A stretch of DNA of 64,000 nt, from contig JALXAM010000064.1 of assembly GCA_026992075.1 (NCBI GenBank), positions 42,445 to 106,444 of the forward strand, in the 5' to 3' direction. The stretch is from Sedimenticola sp. GTDB lineage: Bacteria > Pseudomonadota > Gammaproteobacteria > Chromatiales > Chromatiaceae. The position numbers were made by a program, and so were the translations under genes. This document shows, piece by piece, positions 56,506 to 64,000 of this stretch. Below the pieces are notes generated by a model. It searched no databases. It was not told the DNA's origin and worked only from the letters and a program-made list of their open reading frames with translations. Every line of letters starts with the position of its first letter. Positions within the stretch are counted from its first letter, which is position 1.

Positions 56506-57914
56506 GCCGCGCGCGCCTCCTTCCCGGGCTCCCCGGCGGGCTGCGGGTCCGCGGTGGCCGGCTGCGCCTCCCGCCGCTTTCTTTCCGCCTGGTCGCGCAG
56601 CCACTGCTTGGCCACGCGGAACTGCTGTACCAGGGGGATGTTGGAGGGGCAGATCCAGCTGCAGCTGCCGCACTCGAAGCAGTCGGCCAGGTGGTATTTC
56701 TCGGCCATCCGGTCGTATTCGCCCGCCGCCGCGAGCTGGCCCAGCATGGCGGGATTGAGATGCATGGGACAGGCGTTCACGCAGCGCCCGCACTGGATGC
56801 AGGGCCAGACGGGGCGGCTCTCCTGGTGTACGGCGGGCTCGTCGAGCACCAGCAGGCCGGAACTGCCCTTGGTGACGGGGGTGCGCAGGTCGCTCACCGA
56901 GGGACCCATCATGGGACCGCCCAGGACGAAGTCGCAGGCCTCTCCCTCGTAGCCCACCTCCTTGAGCACGAAGCCGATGGGCGTGCCCAGGGGCACCCGG
57001 TAGTTGCCGGGGCGCCTTACGCCGGGGCCGGTGACGGTGACCACCCGCTCGGTGAGGGCCTCGCCCTTCGGCAGCAGGGCACCCAGCATGGCGAGGGTGC
57101 CCACGTTGTTCACCACCACGCCGATGTCCAGCGGAATGCCGCCGGTGGGCACCTCCAGTCCCAGGAGGGAGCGGATGAGCATCTTCTCCGAGCCCTGGGG
57201 ATACTTGGTCTCCACCGCCTCCACCTCGATGTCCGGCTCCTTCGCCGCCAGCTCCTGGAGGAGGGCGATGGCGTCAGGCTTGTTGTCCTCGATGCCGATG
57301 ATGGCGCGCTTCGCCCCCGTGGCGCGCAGGGCGTAGCGCACGCCGCGCAGCAGGTCGCGGGGCTGTTCCACCATCACGCGGTGGTCGCAGCTCAGGTAGG
57401 GTTCGCACTCGCAGCCGTTCACCACCAGGGTGTGGGCGGGCTTCTCCTCGGGCACCGACAGCTTCACGTGGGAGGGGAAGGCGGCGCCGCCCAGCCCCAC
57501 CAGGCCCATCTCCTGTACCGCCTGGACGAGGGCCTGCCGGTCCATCTCCTCCGGCTGCCAGGGGTAGTGCCACAGCACCTCCTGGGTGGCCGCCTCGTAG
57601 ACGTCGATGAGGATGCAGGGGGTGAGGCGGTCGCGCGCCGTGGGCATGGGGCGGATGTCGCGCACCCGGCCGGTGGCGGGCGCGTGCACCGGCACGGAGA
57701 GGAAGCCGTCGGCGCGGGCGATGGGCTCGCCGCGCACCACCTCCTGCCCCTTGTGCACCAGGGGCACCGCCGGCCGCCCGATGTGCTGGTTGAGCGGCAC
57801 CACGAGCTGCTCCGGGAAGGGGAGGCGGCGGATGGGCAGGGCGGCGGTCTCCGCCTTGTGGTCGGGCGGATGGATGCCGTGGGAGAAGGTCTTGCGCCGG
57901 AACAGCCTCAGCAT
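56502..57914 (-). CDS. rnfC: Rnf complex subunit RnfC
   Basis: 470 residues, the NADH/FMN-binding peripheral subunit. It has the Gly-rich G-L-G-G-A-A-F-P-S-H-V-K with N-G-C-E-C-E-P-Y, and two [4Fe-4S] motifs near the C-terminus: C-I-Q-C-G-R-C-V-N-A-C-P and C-F-E-C-G-S-C-S-W-I-C-P. The tail is short, without the long Ala-rich extension of the E. coli protein. It starts 230 bp after the oxidoreductase gene, across a family A repeat. Confidence 0.95.
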   Translation of the reverse strand: MLRLFRRKTFSHGIHPPDHKAETAALPIRRLPFPEQLVVPLNQHIGRPAVPLVHKGQEVVRGEPIARADGFLSVPVHAPATGRVRDIRPMPTARDRLTPCILIDVYEAATQEVLWHYPWQPEEMDRQALVQAVQEMGLVGLGGAAFPSHVKLSVPEEKPAHTLVVNGCECEPYLSCDHRVMVEQPRDLLRGVRYALRATGAKRAIIGIEDNKPDAIALLQELAAKEPDIEVEAVETKYPQGSEKMLIRSLLGLEVPTGGIPLDIGVVVNNVGTLAMLGALLPKGEALTERVVTVTGPGVRRPGNYRVPLGTPIGFVLKEVGYEGEACDFVLGGPMMGPSVSDLRTPVTKGSSGLLVLDEPAVHQESRPVWPCIQCGRCVNACPMHLNPAMLGQLAAAGEYDRMAEKYHLADCFECGSCSWICPSNIPLVQQFRVAKQWLRDQAERKRREAQPATADPQPAGEPGKEARAA

Positions 57915-57931
57915 GGTTCTGCCCCCCGTGG

Positions 57932-58125
57932 GTCGGGCTTTAGCCCGACAGAACCCGGTACCGGCCTCCCTGGCGACGGCCGGAGGGCTTCGACAGGACG
58001 TCGGAGGCCAGGGATGGCCGACGCGAGCTTACAGGGAAGTACTTGCAGCGTTCCTGTCGAAGCCCTCCGGCCGGCGCCCCGGGAAGGCGCCTGGATCAAC
58101 GATGTCGGGCTGAAGCCCGACCTAC
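57932..58125. repeat. Composite palindromic repeat, copy 3 (family A)
   Basis: Outer palindromes lie at 57932-57949 (TTTA loop variant) and 58104-58121 followed by CTAC. Inner arms at 57977-57998 and 58052-58073 pair perfectly over 22 bp but differ entirely from the arms of copies 1 and 2. The core includes GAGCTTACAGGGAAGTAC, related to the copy 2 core. It splits rnfC from the oxidoreductase gene. Confidence 0.87.
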
Positions 58126-58143
58126 AGGGGGATGCGGGCAGGG

Positions 58144-61100
58144 TCACTGGTATTTCTCCGCCCGCTGGATCCACTTGTCGATCTCCTTCTCGTTCCGGTT
58201 CCAGGGCGTGCCGGGGTGGAGGCAGCCGGCGGTGCATTTCTCCGCCGCGCGCACGATGTCCTTGTAGCTGCCGCCCTTCGGATTGACCACCTCCGCCTTG
58301 CCCTCGTCGTTGTAGGCGAAGATGCCCGGTGCGATGGTGGTGCACTCATCGCAGGCGGTGCACTCGGGGGTCTCGATCCACACCGGTTCGTAGTCGGGCG
58401 CCGCGGCACCATTGCCTCCGCCGGCTCCCGCCCCGTTGCCCGGAACGGGGGCGGCTGCCAGCTGGTCGCTGAGGCTGGCGGCGTCGCCCGAGGCGGCGAG
58501 GGAGAGGAGGGTGGAGCTCAGGCGCACCGCCATCTCCTGCTTGGTACGTTCCACCAGTGCATCCACGTCCACCTTGTTCAGTTCACCGGTGAGGCCCTTG
58601 AGCTGGCGCCAGAAGGTACGCCGCTCCTCGCAGGAACGCACCATCTCTTCCGAGCAGAGGAGGCGCACCAGCCGGTTCTTGGCGTCGGTGCCCCAGATGT
58701 AGGGGTAACGTCCCTCGCGCTCGTCTTCCTCCAGGTCGAGGAACTCGTGCAGGGGCACCATCTCTTCTCCCCAGGTCTCCGGCGGCGCCATGCGGAACTG
58801 CTTGCGGAAACGCCCCTCGGTGGCGGCGAAGTCGGCAAAGGTCATGGGCAGCTCCAGCTCGCCCTCCTTGCCGTTCTCGTCGAGATACCTGAGCTTGTAG
58901 CTGGGCCAGTCGCGATCCAGTGCCGGGTTGCCCTCCAGCTCCAGGCACGCCTCGATGGTCTCGCCGGCGTCGGGGTCGAAGCGCAGCAGGGGATAGGCGC
59001 GGGACTCCACCGCCAGCTTCGACTGGTGGGCGGAGGCGTCGTCGCCCACGCCGTGTTCCGGCTGGCAGACGGCGTAGATGTTGAACAGCGCCGGGTGGCG
59101 GCTGTTGAGGCCGTCGATGAAGCCCTCCAGCAGGTGGGTGACGTTGCTGATGGCGCCCTGCAGCACGAAGCTGGTGCGGTGGGCGATGCCGATGAGGGAC
59201 ATCTCCTTGCGGATCTCCTCCTTGCCTTTCATCGCCTTGCCGTAGGGGCTCATGTCCGCCACCTGGCTGATGAAGCCCGAGGTGCAGGCCTGGCCGCCGG
59301 TGTTGGAGTAGACCTGGGTGTCGAGCACCAGCACCTTGATGGGCATGCCCGAGGCCAGCGCGCGTGACAGGTTCTGGAAGCCGATGTCGTACATGGCGCC
59401 GTCGCCGCCGATGGAGACCACCGGCGGGCAGAGCTTCCACTCCTCCTCGCTGAACTGCTTCCAGTCGAAGCGGCGGAAGAAGTCGTCGTGCTCGGCGGGG
59501 TTGTACCTGCTGGCCAGCTCCAGCTCGGCCATGCGGATCGCCTTGAAGCCCTCGGCCATCTTGGCCGTGTGGCCTTCGAACACCCCCATGGCCACCGAGG
59601 GGCTGTCCTGGAAGAGGTGGCTGGTCCAGGGGAAGGGGTAAGGGTTGTAGGGCCAGGTGGAGCCCCACACCGAGGTGCAGCCAGTGGCGTTGATGATGCC
59701 CATGGCGGCGCGACCCTGCTTGGTGGGGCCTTCCAGGTAGCGCCAGCGAAGGTCGCGCAGCCGCTCCAGCACGCCGGTGGCCCACTGGAGCCAGTCGCGG
59801 TCGAGCACCGCCTGGTGGTCGGGATCCAGGGTGCCCTCCAGGGAGGCCAGCGAGAGGTCGCCCGCGGCGGCTTCCGCCGCCTTCTTCAGCGCCTCGGTGT
59901 TGCTCAGGTCCAGCCCCTCGGTGAGCTTGAGGCGGATGTGCCGCTCCATGCGGGCAATGAGGTCGTCGAGCTTCGCCAGGTGCTGCGCCACCCTCGGCTG
60001 CATCAACTTGGTGACGGTGGCGGTGAAGAGATGGATCACCGTCTTCTCGCCGCAGCCCAGGCAGGCGCCGTCGCCCGACACCACCGCCTCGTAGGCCGCC
60101 TTGTCCAGCAGCAGGGTCTCCAGGGCGCCGATCTTCTCGTCCAGGTCGTCGATGCGGCTGTAGGCGTCGGAGGTGGTGGGCAGTTCCAGCCAGAAGGCCC
60201 AGTCGCGGCGCAGCCGCTCGATAGCCTCCGGGTCCTGGGGCTCGGCGCGCAGGGCGTCGTCCTCACACACCTCCACACACTCCATGCAGCCCTTGCAGGT
60301 GTAGGGGTTGATGGTGATGGAGAAGAGGCCGCCGGAGCCCTTCTGCTTCTTCTCGCGGTTGTTCCAGTAGGGCTTGGTGACGGCGAACTCGAAGTTGCCC
60401 AGGGCGTCGAGGAAGCGGGTGAACTCCGCCTCCATGGCCGCCTTCTTCTCCTCGTCCGCCTCCACCTCGGCCAGGTGCTCGAGGATGGCCTGGTCGAGCA
60501 GATCCCTCACATTGGCCTCTTCACCGGCCCCGTCGAGCAGTTCGCGCAGGCGCTTCTCCACCCGGCGGGTCTCGCGTCGCAGGTGGAGCGTGGGCATGCC
60601 ACTCTCCAGCTCCACGTGGCGGATGGCGGTGTCGAACACCTCGCCGATGGAGTTCACCAGCCCCGGGATGGCGCTGTCGGGGCAGACCGTGTAGCAGTCG
60701 CCGCAGGCGGTGCAGTTCTCCGCGATCCACTTGGGGTACTCGAAGCGGATGTTGGTCATGTCGCGGAACAGGCCGGTGGCGGCGGGCATCAGCGAAAGGG
60801 CCTGGTGGGGATCGGCCAGGTTGTCCGAGCCCCTGCCGCCGGCGTAGAAGTGGCCGGTCTGCTCCCAGAAGCGGTGGATGTCGGCGATGCCGCCGTCCCC
60901 CTGGGGCAGCTGCTTGAGCATGACGGGCAGGTTCTCCCTGGGGCGGGCGTCGCGGCGCTCGGCCAGGTCCACGGGCCCGTGAGGCACCTCGCGCACCTCG
61001 TCGAAACCGCGCCGCACGATGCGCAGGTTGTCTTCCACCACCTTCTTCCCCTTGGCGCCGAACTTGGCCTGGAGCTGGTTCTCGATGGCGGCGAAGAGCC

Positions 61101-63078
61101 GTTTCTCGTCCAGTCCCGCCAGTTCCATCACCGGCGAGGCCCGGAAGAAGGCGCCCTGGAAGGCGTTGCCCTGCATGCGCAGCTGCAGCTCGGGATTGGA
61201 GGCCTCCTCGCGGGCGATGCGGAAGCCGTCCACGATGAAGAGGTGGATATCGTTCTCCACGATGAACTGCCGGGCCCGGCGGGGCAGCATGGCCCACTGT
61301 TGTTCCGGCTCCAGGCTCGACTGGATGATGAAGGTCCCTCCCTTCTTCAGCCCGGCCAGGGGATCGGAGTGGCCGAAGACGTTGGGGTCGGGCGACATCA
61401 CCACGTCCACGTGGTGGTACTCGCAGTTGAGGGGGATGCGTTCGGGCGCGGCGGCCAGGTAGTAGGTGGTGGGCTGGCCCTTCTTCTCCGAGCCGTACTT
61501 GGGGTTGGCCCGGATCTGGAAGCCCAGGAGGTCGTAGAGGGTCATGGCCAGGTTCTTGCCGGTGGTGATGGCGCCCCAGCCCCCCACCGAGTGCATGCGC
61601 ACGGTGATGGAGTTCTCCGGCACCAGGTCGGGATTCTCGGAGCCGCGCAGGGCGTAGTCGCCGATCTCCGGGTAGGCCTCCAGCAGTCGCTGGAGATGGA
61701 CCTCCTCCTTGGGGTTGGCCGGCTCGCGCACGAAGTCGATGCCCAGGTAGTAGCGGCGGCGATGCCTTCCGTCGGGCAGCATGTTCTCCACCGCAGCGAT
61801 GATTCCTTCCGGCTGCAGGTCGCGGGAGCCCAGGCCGTAGACGCCCGAGTAGAGGGGCGGCAGGTCCGACAGTTTTCCGTAGCTGTCGTATGCGGGCCAG
61901 GGTCTTTCCCCTTCCGCCCGGCCGTTCTCCAGGCACTTGCCCAGGGCGGCGCGTACCTCCCGCATGAGGGGCAGATCCTCGGCCAGGGGCTGGTCGGTGC
62001 GCTCCAGCACGGCCACTCCTTTCTTTCCCTTGAGCAGGGGGCCTAGCAGGTCGCCGGGGAAGGGGCGGAAGAGGGTGATGTCCACCACCCCCACCTTCAG
62101 CCCGCGGGAGCGCTCCAGGTACTCGGCCACGGCCACCGCCTGGACGATCATGGAGCCCATGCCGAGGATGAGGTAATCCGCCTTTTCCGCGTGCCAGGCC
62201 TGGATGCGGCCGTACTCGCGCCCGGTGAGTTCGGCGTATTCGGCCATCACGCGGTCGGCGATCCCGGGGATGTGTTCGTAGAAGTAGGGACGCTGGGCGG
62301 CGGTGGTCTGCATGTAGGCGTCCTGGTTCTGCACGCTGCCCGAGAGCAGGGGACGGTCCACGTCCCAGAGGGCGGGTACGCGGCGGCGGGTCTCGCCATA
62401 GAGCAGCCTTTGGGCCGGCGTGGGGCATTCGATCTCGTCCTCGGGGTGGCCCAGGAACTCCTCGATGAGTTCCTTCTCCGGCACCCGGATGGGTTCGATG
62501 AGGTGGGTGGTGAGGAAGCCGTCCTGGGCGGCGATGGTCGGCGTCAGCGAGAGCTCGGCCACCTTGCGCGCGATGAGGTTGAGGTCGGCGGCACCCTGGG
62601 CGTCGCGGGCGAAGAACTGGATGAAGCCGGTGTCGTCCACGCAGTGGAAGTCGTCGTGGCCGCAGTGGACGTTGAGGCTCGCCTTGGTGATGGCGCGGCA
62701 GCCCAGGTTGAGCACGTAGGGGAGGCGCTTTCCGGCGGCGGCGTAGAGCGACTCGTGCATGAAGGCCACCCCCTGGGCGGAGGAGAAGTTGGTGGCGCGC
62801 AGGCCGGTCATGGCGATGCCGGCGGTGACTGCGGCGGCGGCGTGCTCCGATTCGGGTTCGATGAAGATGAGCGGTCGCCCGGCGTTGTTGATGTGGCCCT
62901 TCGCCGCCTCCTCGGCCCAGTACTCTCCCATCTGGGTGGAGGGGGTGATGGGGTAGGCCCCGGCGGCGTCCGAGGCCTCGCGCTCGCACAGGATGACGGC
63001 GGTGTTGCCGTCCAGGGCCATGGGCTTGCCGGGGTACCTGGGGGCGGGTTTCTCGTTCTTGCGCTTGCGGAAGTTCAT
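58144..63078 (-). CDS. Giant pyruvate:ferredoxin oxidoreductase with extra Fe-S regions
   Basis: 1644 residues against about 1190 for usual one-chain enzymes. It interconverts pyruvate + CoA and acetyl-CoA + CO2 with ferredoxin, using thiamine diphosphate. Order: pyrimidine-binding part (A-Y-P-I-T-P-S-T-Q-M-G-E, near residue 40), CoA and gamma-type domains (S-V-G-G-W-G-A-I-T-T-G-K-N), cluster motifs C-T-A-C-G-D-C-Y-T-V-C-P and, about 150 residues later, C-K-G-C-M-E-C-V-E-V-C with Glu in place of Pro, then a proximal cluster C-L-G-C-G, and the thiamine site G-D-G-A-M-Y-D-I-G with Y-S-N-T-G-G-Q. The last 70 residues form an extra ferredoxin-like domain (C-T-A-C-D-E-C, later K-C-T-A-G-C-L-H-P) after a G/A-rich linker. 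ATG at 63078 (MNFRKRKNEKP); the longer frame upstream is non-coding. It lies between rnfB and rnfC, so Rnf is its likely redox partner. Confidence 0.9.
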   Translation of the reverse strand: MNFRKRKNEKPAPRYPGKPMALDGNTAVILCEREASDAAGAYPITPSTQMGEYWAEEAAKGHINNAGRPLIFIEPESEHAAAAVTAGIAMTGLRATNFSSAQGVAFMHESLYAAAGKRLPYVLNLGCRAITKASLNVHCGHDDFHCVDDTGFIQFFARDAQGAADLNLIARKVAELSLTPTIAAQDGFLTTHLIEPIRVPEKELIEEFLGHPEDEIECPTPAQRLLYGETRRRVPALWDVDRPLLSGSVQNQDAYMQTTAAQRPYFYEHIPGIADRVMAEYAELTGREYGRIQAWHAEKADYLILGMGSMIVQAVAVAEYLERSRGLKVGVVDITLFRPFPGDLLGPLLKGKKGVAVLERTDQPLAEDLPLMREVRAALGKCLENGRAEGERPWPAYDSYGKLSDLPPLYSGVYGLGSRDLQPEGIIAAVENMLPDGRHRRRYYLGIDFVREPANPKEEVHLQRLLEAYPEIGDYALRGSENPDLVPENSITVRMHSVGGWGAITTGKNLAMTLYDLLGFQIRANPKYGSEKKGQPTTYYLAAAPERIPLNCEYHHVDVVMSPDPNVFGHSDPLAGLKKGGTFIIQSSLEPEQQWAMLPRRARQFIVENDIHLFIVDGFRIAREEASNPELQLRMQGNAFQGAFFRASPVMELAGLDEKRLFAAIENQLQAKFGAKGKKVVEDNLRIVRRGFDEVREVPHGPVDLAERRDARPRENLPVMLKQLPQGDGGIADIHRFWEQTGHFYAGGRGSDNLADPHQALSLMPAATGLFRDMTNIRFEYPKWIAENCTACGDCYTVCPDSAIPGLVNSIGEVFDTAIRHVELESGMPTLHLRRETRRVEKRLRELLDGAGEEANVRDLLDQAILEHLAEVEADEEKKAAMEAEFTRFLDALGNFEFAVTKPYWNNREKKQKGSGGLFSITINPYTCKGCMECVEVCEDDALRAEPQDPEAIERLRRDWAFWLELPTTSDAYSRIDDLDEKIGALETLLLDKAAYEAVVSGDGACLGCGEKTVIHLFTATVTKLMQPRVAQHLAKLDDLIARMERHIRLKLTEGLDLSNTEALKKAAEAAAGDLSLASLEGTLDPDHQAVLDRDWLQWATGVLERLRDLRWRYLEGPTKQGRAAMGIINATGCTSVWGSTWPYNPYPFPWTSHLFQDSPSVAMGVFEGHTAKMAEGFKAIRMAELELASRYNPAEHDDFFRRFDWKQFSEEEWKLCPPVVSIGGDGAMYDIGFQNLSRALASGMPIKVLVLDTQVYSNTGGQACTSGFISQVADMSPYGKAMKGKEEIRKEMSLIGIAHRTSFVLQGAISNVTHLLEGFIDGLNSRHPALFNIYAVCQPEHGVGDDASAHQSKLAVESRAYPLLRFDPDAGETIEACLELEGNPALDRDWPSYKLRYLDENGKEGELELPMTFADFAATEGRFRKQFRMAPPETWGEEMVPLHEFLDLEEDEREGRYPYIWGTDAKNRLVRLLCSEEMVRSCEERRTFWRQLKGLTGELNKVDVDALVERTKQEMAVRLSSTLLSLAASGDAASLSDQLAAAPVPGNGAGAGGGNGAAAPDYEPVWIETPECTACDECTTIAPGIFAYNDEGKAEVVNPKGGSYKDIVRAAEKCTAGCLHPGTPWNRNEKEIDKWIQRAEKYQ

Positions 63079-63166
63079 GGGGATCACCTGAATGGATGTT
63101 TCATGCTGGCACTCCAATCGCGTTCGAGGCCGCGGAGGGGGCCGCCTCTCCGAAGATCGATGCGGG

Positions 63167-64000
63167 TCATACTGCGATCCTCTCCACAGGCAACGCCTCT
63201 TCCCGCACGATGCGTTTCGCCGCCCGGCCCTTGCACACGCCGGCATCGTCCAGCCAGACGATGGCGCCGGTGGGACAGCGCTGGATGGCGTCGGGGGAGG
63301 CGAGGGCATTGAGCGCGTAGTCGATGCGTGCCAGGTTGTCTCGGATCTCGATGAGGCCGGGTGCGGCGTCGCGGGCGCATTTCTCGCAGCCGGTGCAGGC
63401 CACCTCGCACAGGCGCTCGGCCTCGTCGCCGTGGAGCCGGTTCCTGCAGGCCACCCAGAGGCGGCGGCTCACCGGCTGCAGGGAGAAGAGCTCCTTGGGA
63501 CAGGCTTCCACGCAGTCGCCGCAGGCGGTGCAGAGGTCGGCCTCCACCACCGGCAGGCCGTGGCGGTCCATGGTGATGGCGTCGAAGTCGCAGGCCCGCT
63601 CGCAGTCGGCCAGTCCCAGGCAGCCCCAGGCGCAGGCCTTGGGACCGCCGCCGATGAGGGCCGCGGCGCGGCAGGATTCCAGCCCCTCGTAGTGGGCCTG
63701 CATGCGCGCCACGTGGATGCCGCCGGCGCAGGCGAGGCGCGCCACGCGCTTCTCCACCTCGCCCGCTTCCACGCCCAGGAAATCGGCGATCTCCTCGATG
63801 GCCTCGGCGGAGCTCACGGTGCATTTCGCCGGCTCGATCTCCCCCTTCACCAGCAGCTCGGCGAAGGGACGGCAGCCGGCGGTGCCGCAGGCGCCGCAGT
63901 TGGTGGCGGGGAGCAGCTCCTCCACCTCGTCGATGCGTGGATCCTCGAAGACCCACAGCTTGCGGTTGGCGAAGGCGAGAATGCCCGCCAGTACCAGGCC
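63167..64000 (-). CDS. rnfB: Rnf complex subunit RnfB, 5' end outside the window
   Basis: At least 277 residues, continuing beyond base 64000. The visible start reads L-A-F-A-N-R-K-L-W-V-F-E-D-P-R-I-D-E-V-E. The Fe-S domain T-N-C-G-A-C-G-T-A-G-C with a later A-K-C binds the first cluster. C-terminally there are more Cys groups: C-A-W-G-C-L-G-L-A-D-C, C-T-A-C-G-D-C-V-E-A-C-P, C-T-G-C-E-K-C and R-C-P-T-G-A-I. This multi-cluster tail is longer than in the E. coli protein (192 residues) and resembles acetogen-type RnfB. It accepts electrons from or gives them to ferredoxin. The oxidoreductase gene starts 88 bp after its stop. Confidence 0.92.
   Translation of the reverse strand, partial: GLVLAGILAFANRKLWVFEDPRIDEVEELLPATNCGACGTAGCRPFAELLVKGEIEPAKCTVSSAEAIEEIADFLGVEAGEVEKRVARLACAGGIHVARMQAHYEGLESCRAAALIGGGPKACAWGCLGLADCERACDFDAITMDRHGLPVVEADLCTACGDCVEACPKELFSLQPVSRRLWVACRNRLHGDEAERLCEVACTGCEKCARDAAPGLIEIRDNLARIDYALNALASPDAIQRCPTGAIVWLDDAGVCKGRAAKRIVREEALPVERIAV

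Noticed and set aside
59488..62046. 852-residue plus-strand open frame opposite the oxidoreductase gene
   Set aside because: Antisense shadow without recognisable domains.

Overview
The window reads as a high-GC gammaproteobacterial chromosome. The core genes (metG, apbC, dcd, purMN, a DUF2066 gene divergent from purM, uup) look gammaproteobacterial. The metabolic genes (Rnf complex, a very large pyruvate:ferredoxin oxidoreductase, PEP synthase, a full glycogen operon) would suit a chemolithoautotrophic or facultatively anaerobic member of the Chromatiales and relatives. The lineage is an inference from gene content only. I see no rRNA, tRNA, CRISPR array, transposase or integrase.

Layout: (1) 1-5579: the tail of a diguanylate cyclase, a lysozyme-inhibitor-like lipoprotein gene whose start codon is missing beside a repeat, metG (-), apbC, dcd and a small methyltransferase (+), with three families of palindromic repeats between them. 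(2) 5715-17880: a plus-strand defence-type operon: SNF2 helicase with a C-terminal DUF3883 domain, a HEPN protein, a DUF1156 adenine methyltransferase, a DUF262/HNH (GmrSD-like) nuclease, a DUF499 ATPase and a frameshifted HepT-like gene. (3) 17887-23032: purM-purN-DUF3108-hemerythrin-sulfotransferase (-), then DUF2066 and a CDP-alcohol phosphatidyltransferase (+). (4) 23042-38771: a minus-strand glycogen cluster, pgi-glk-glgC-GH57-malQ-glgB-glgA-AsmA-glgP, mostly with start/stop overlaps. (5) 38833-41616: an Fnr-family regulator (-) divergent from uup (+), with an Fnr-type box between them. (6) 41686-50504: a second defence block: a wHTH gene with three evenly spaced operator palindromes, hsdR-hsdM-hsdS, a HipA-like kinase coupled to a DUF3037 gene, and a DUF433 antitoxin with a frameshifted PIN-like toxin. 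(7) 50594-64000: a GGDEF remnant, then (all minus strand, in transcription order) rnfB, pyruvate:ferredoxin oxidoreductase, rnfC, D, G, E, A, a small Cys-rich membrane protein and ppsA.

How it fits together: Rnf couples ferredoxin/NAD redox chemistry to an ion gradient. The oxidoreductase interconverts pyruvate with acetyl-CoA plus CO2 using ferredoxin, PpsA makes PEP from pyruvate, and the glycogen genes store the resulting hexose. The two defence blocks each join a DNA-modifying methyltransferase and motor proteins to toxin-type genes (HEPN, HNH, HipA-like kinase, PIN), and each block ends near a toxin gene broken at or next to a homopolymer. The helicase-HEPN-DUF1156-GmrSD-DUF499 operon is the best candidate for an under-described system. 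Three composite repeats with a conserved core and self-complementary but copy-specific arms are the most unusual non-coding structures.
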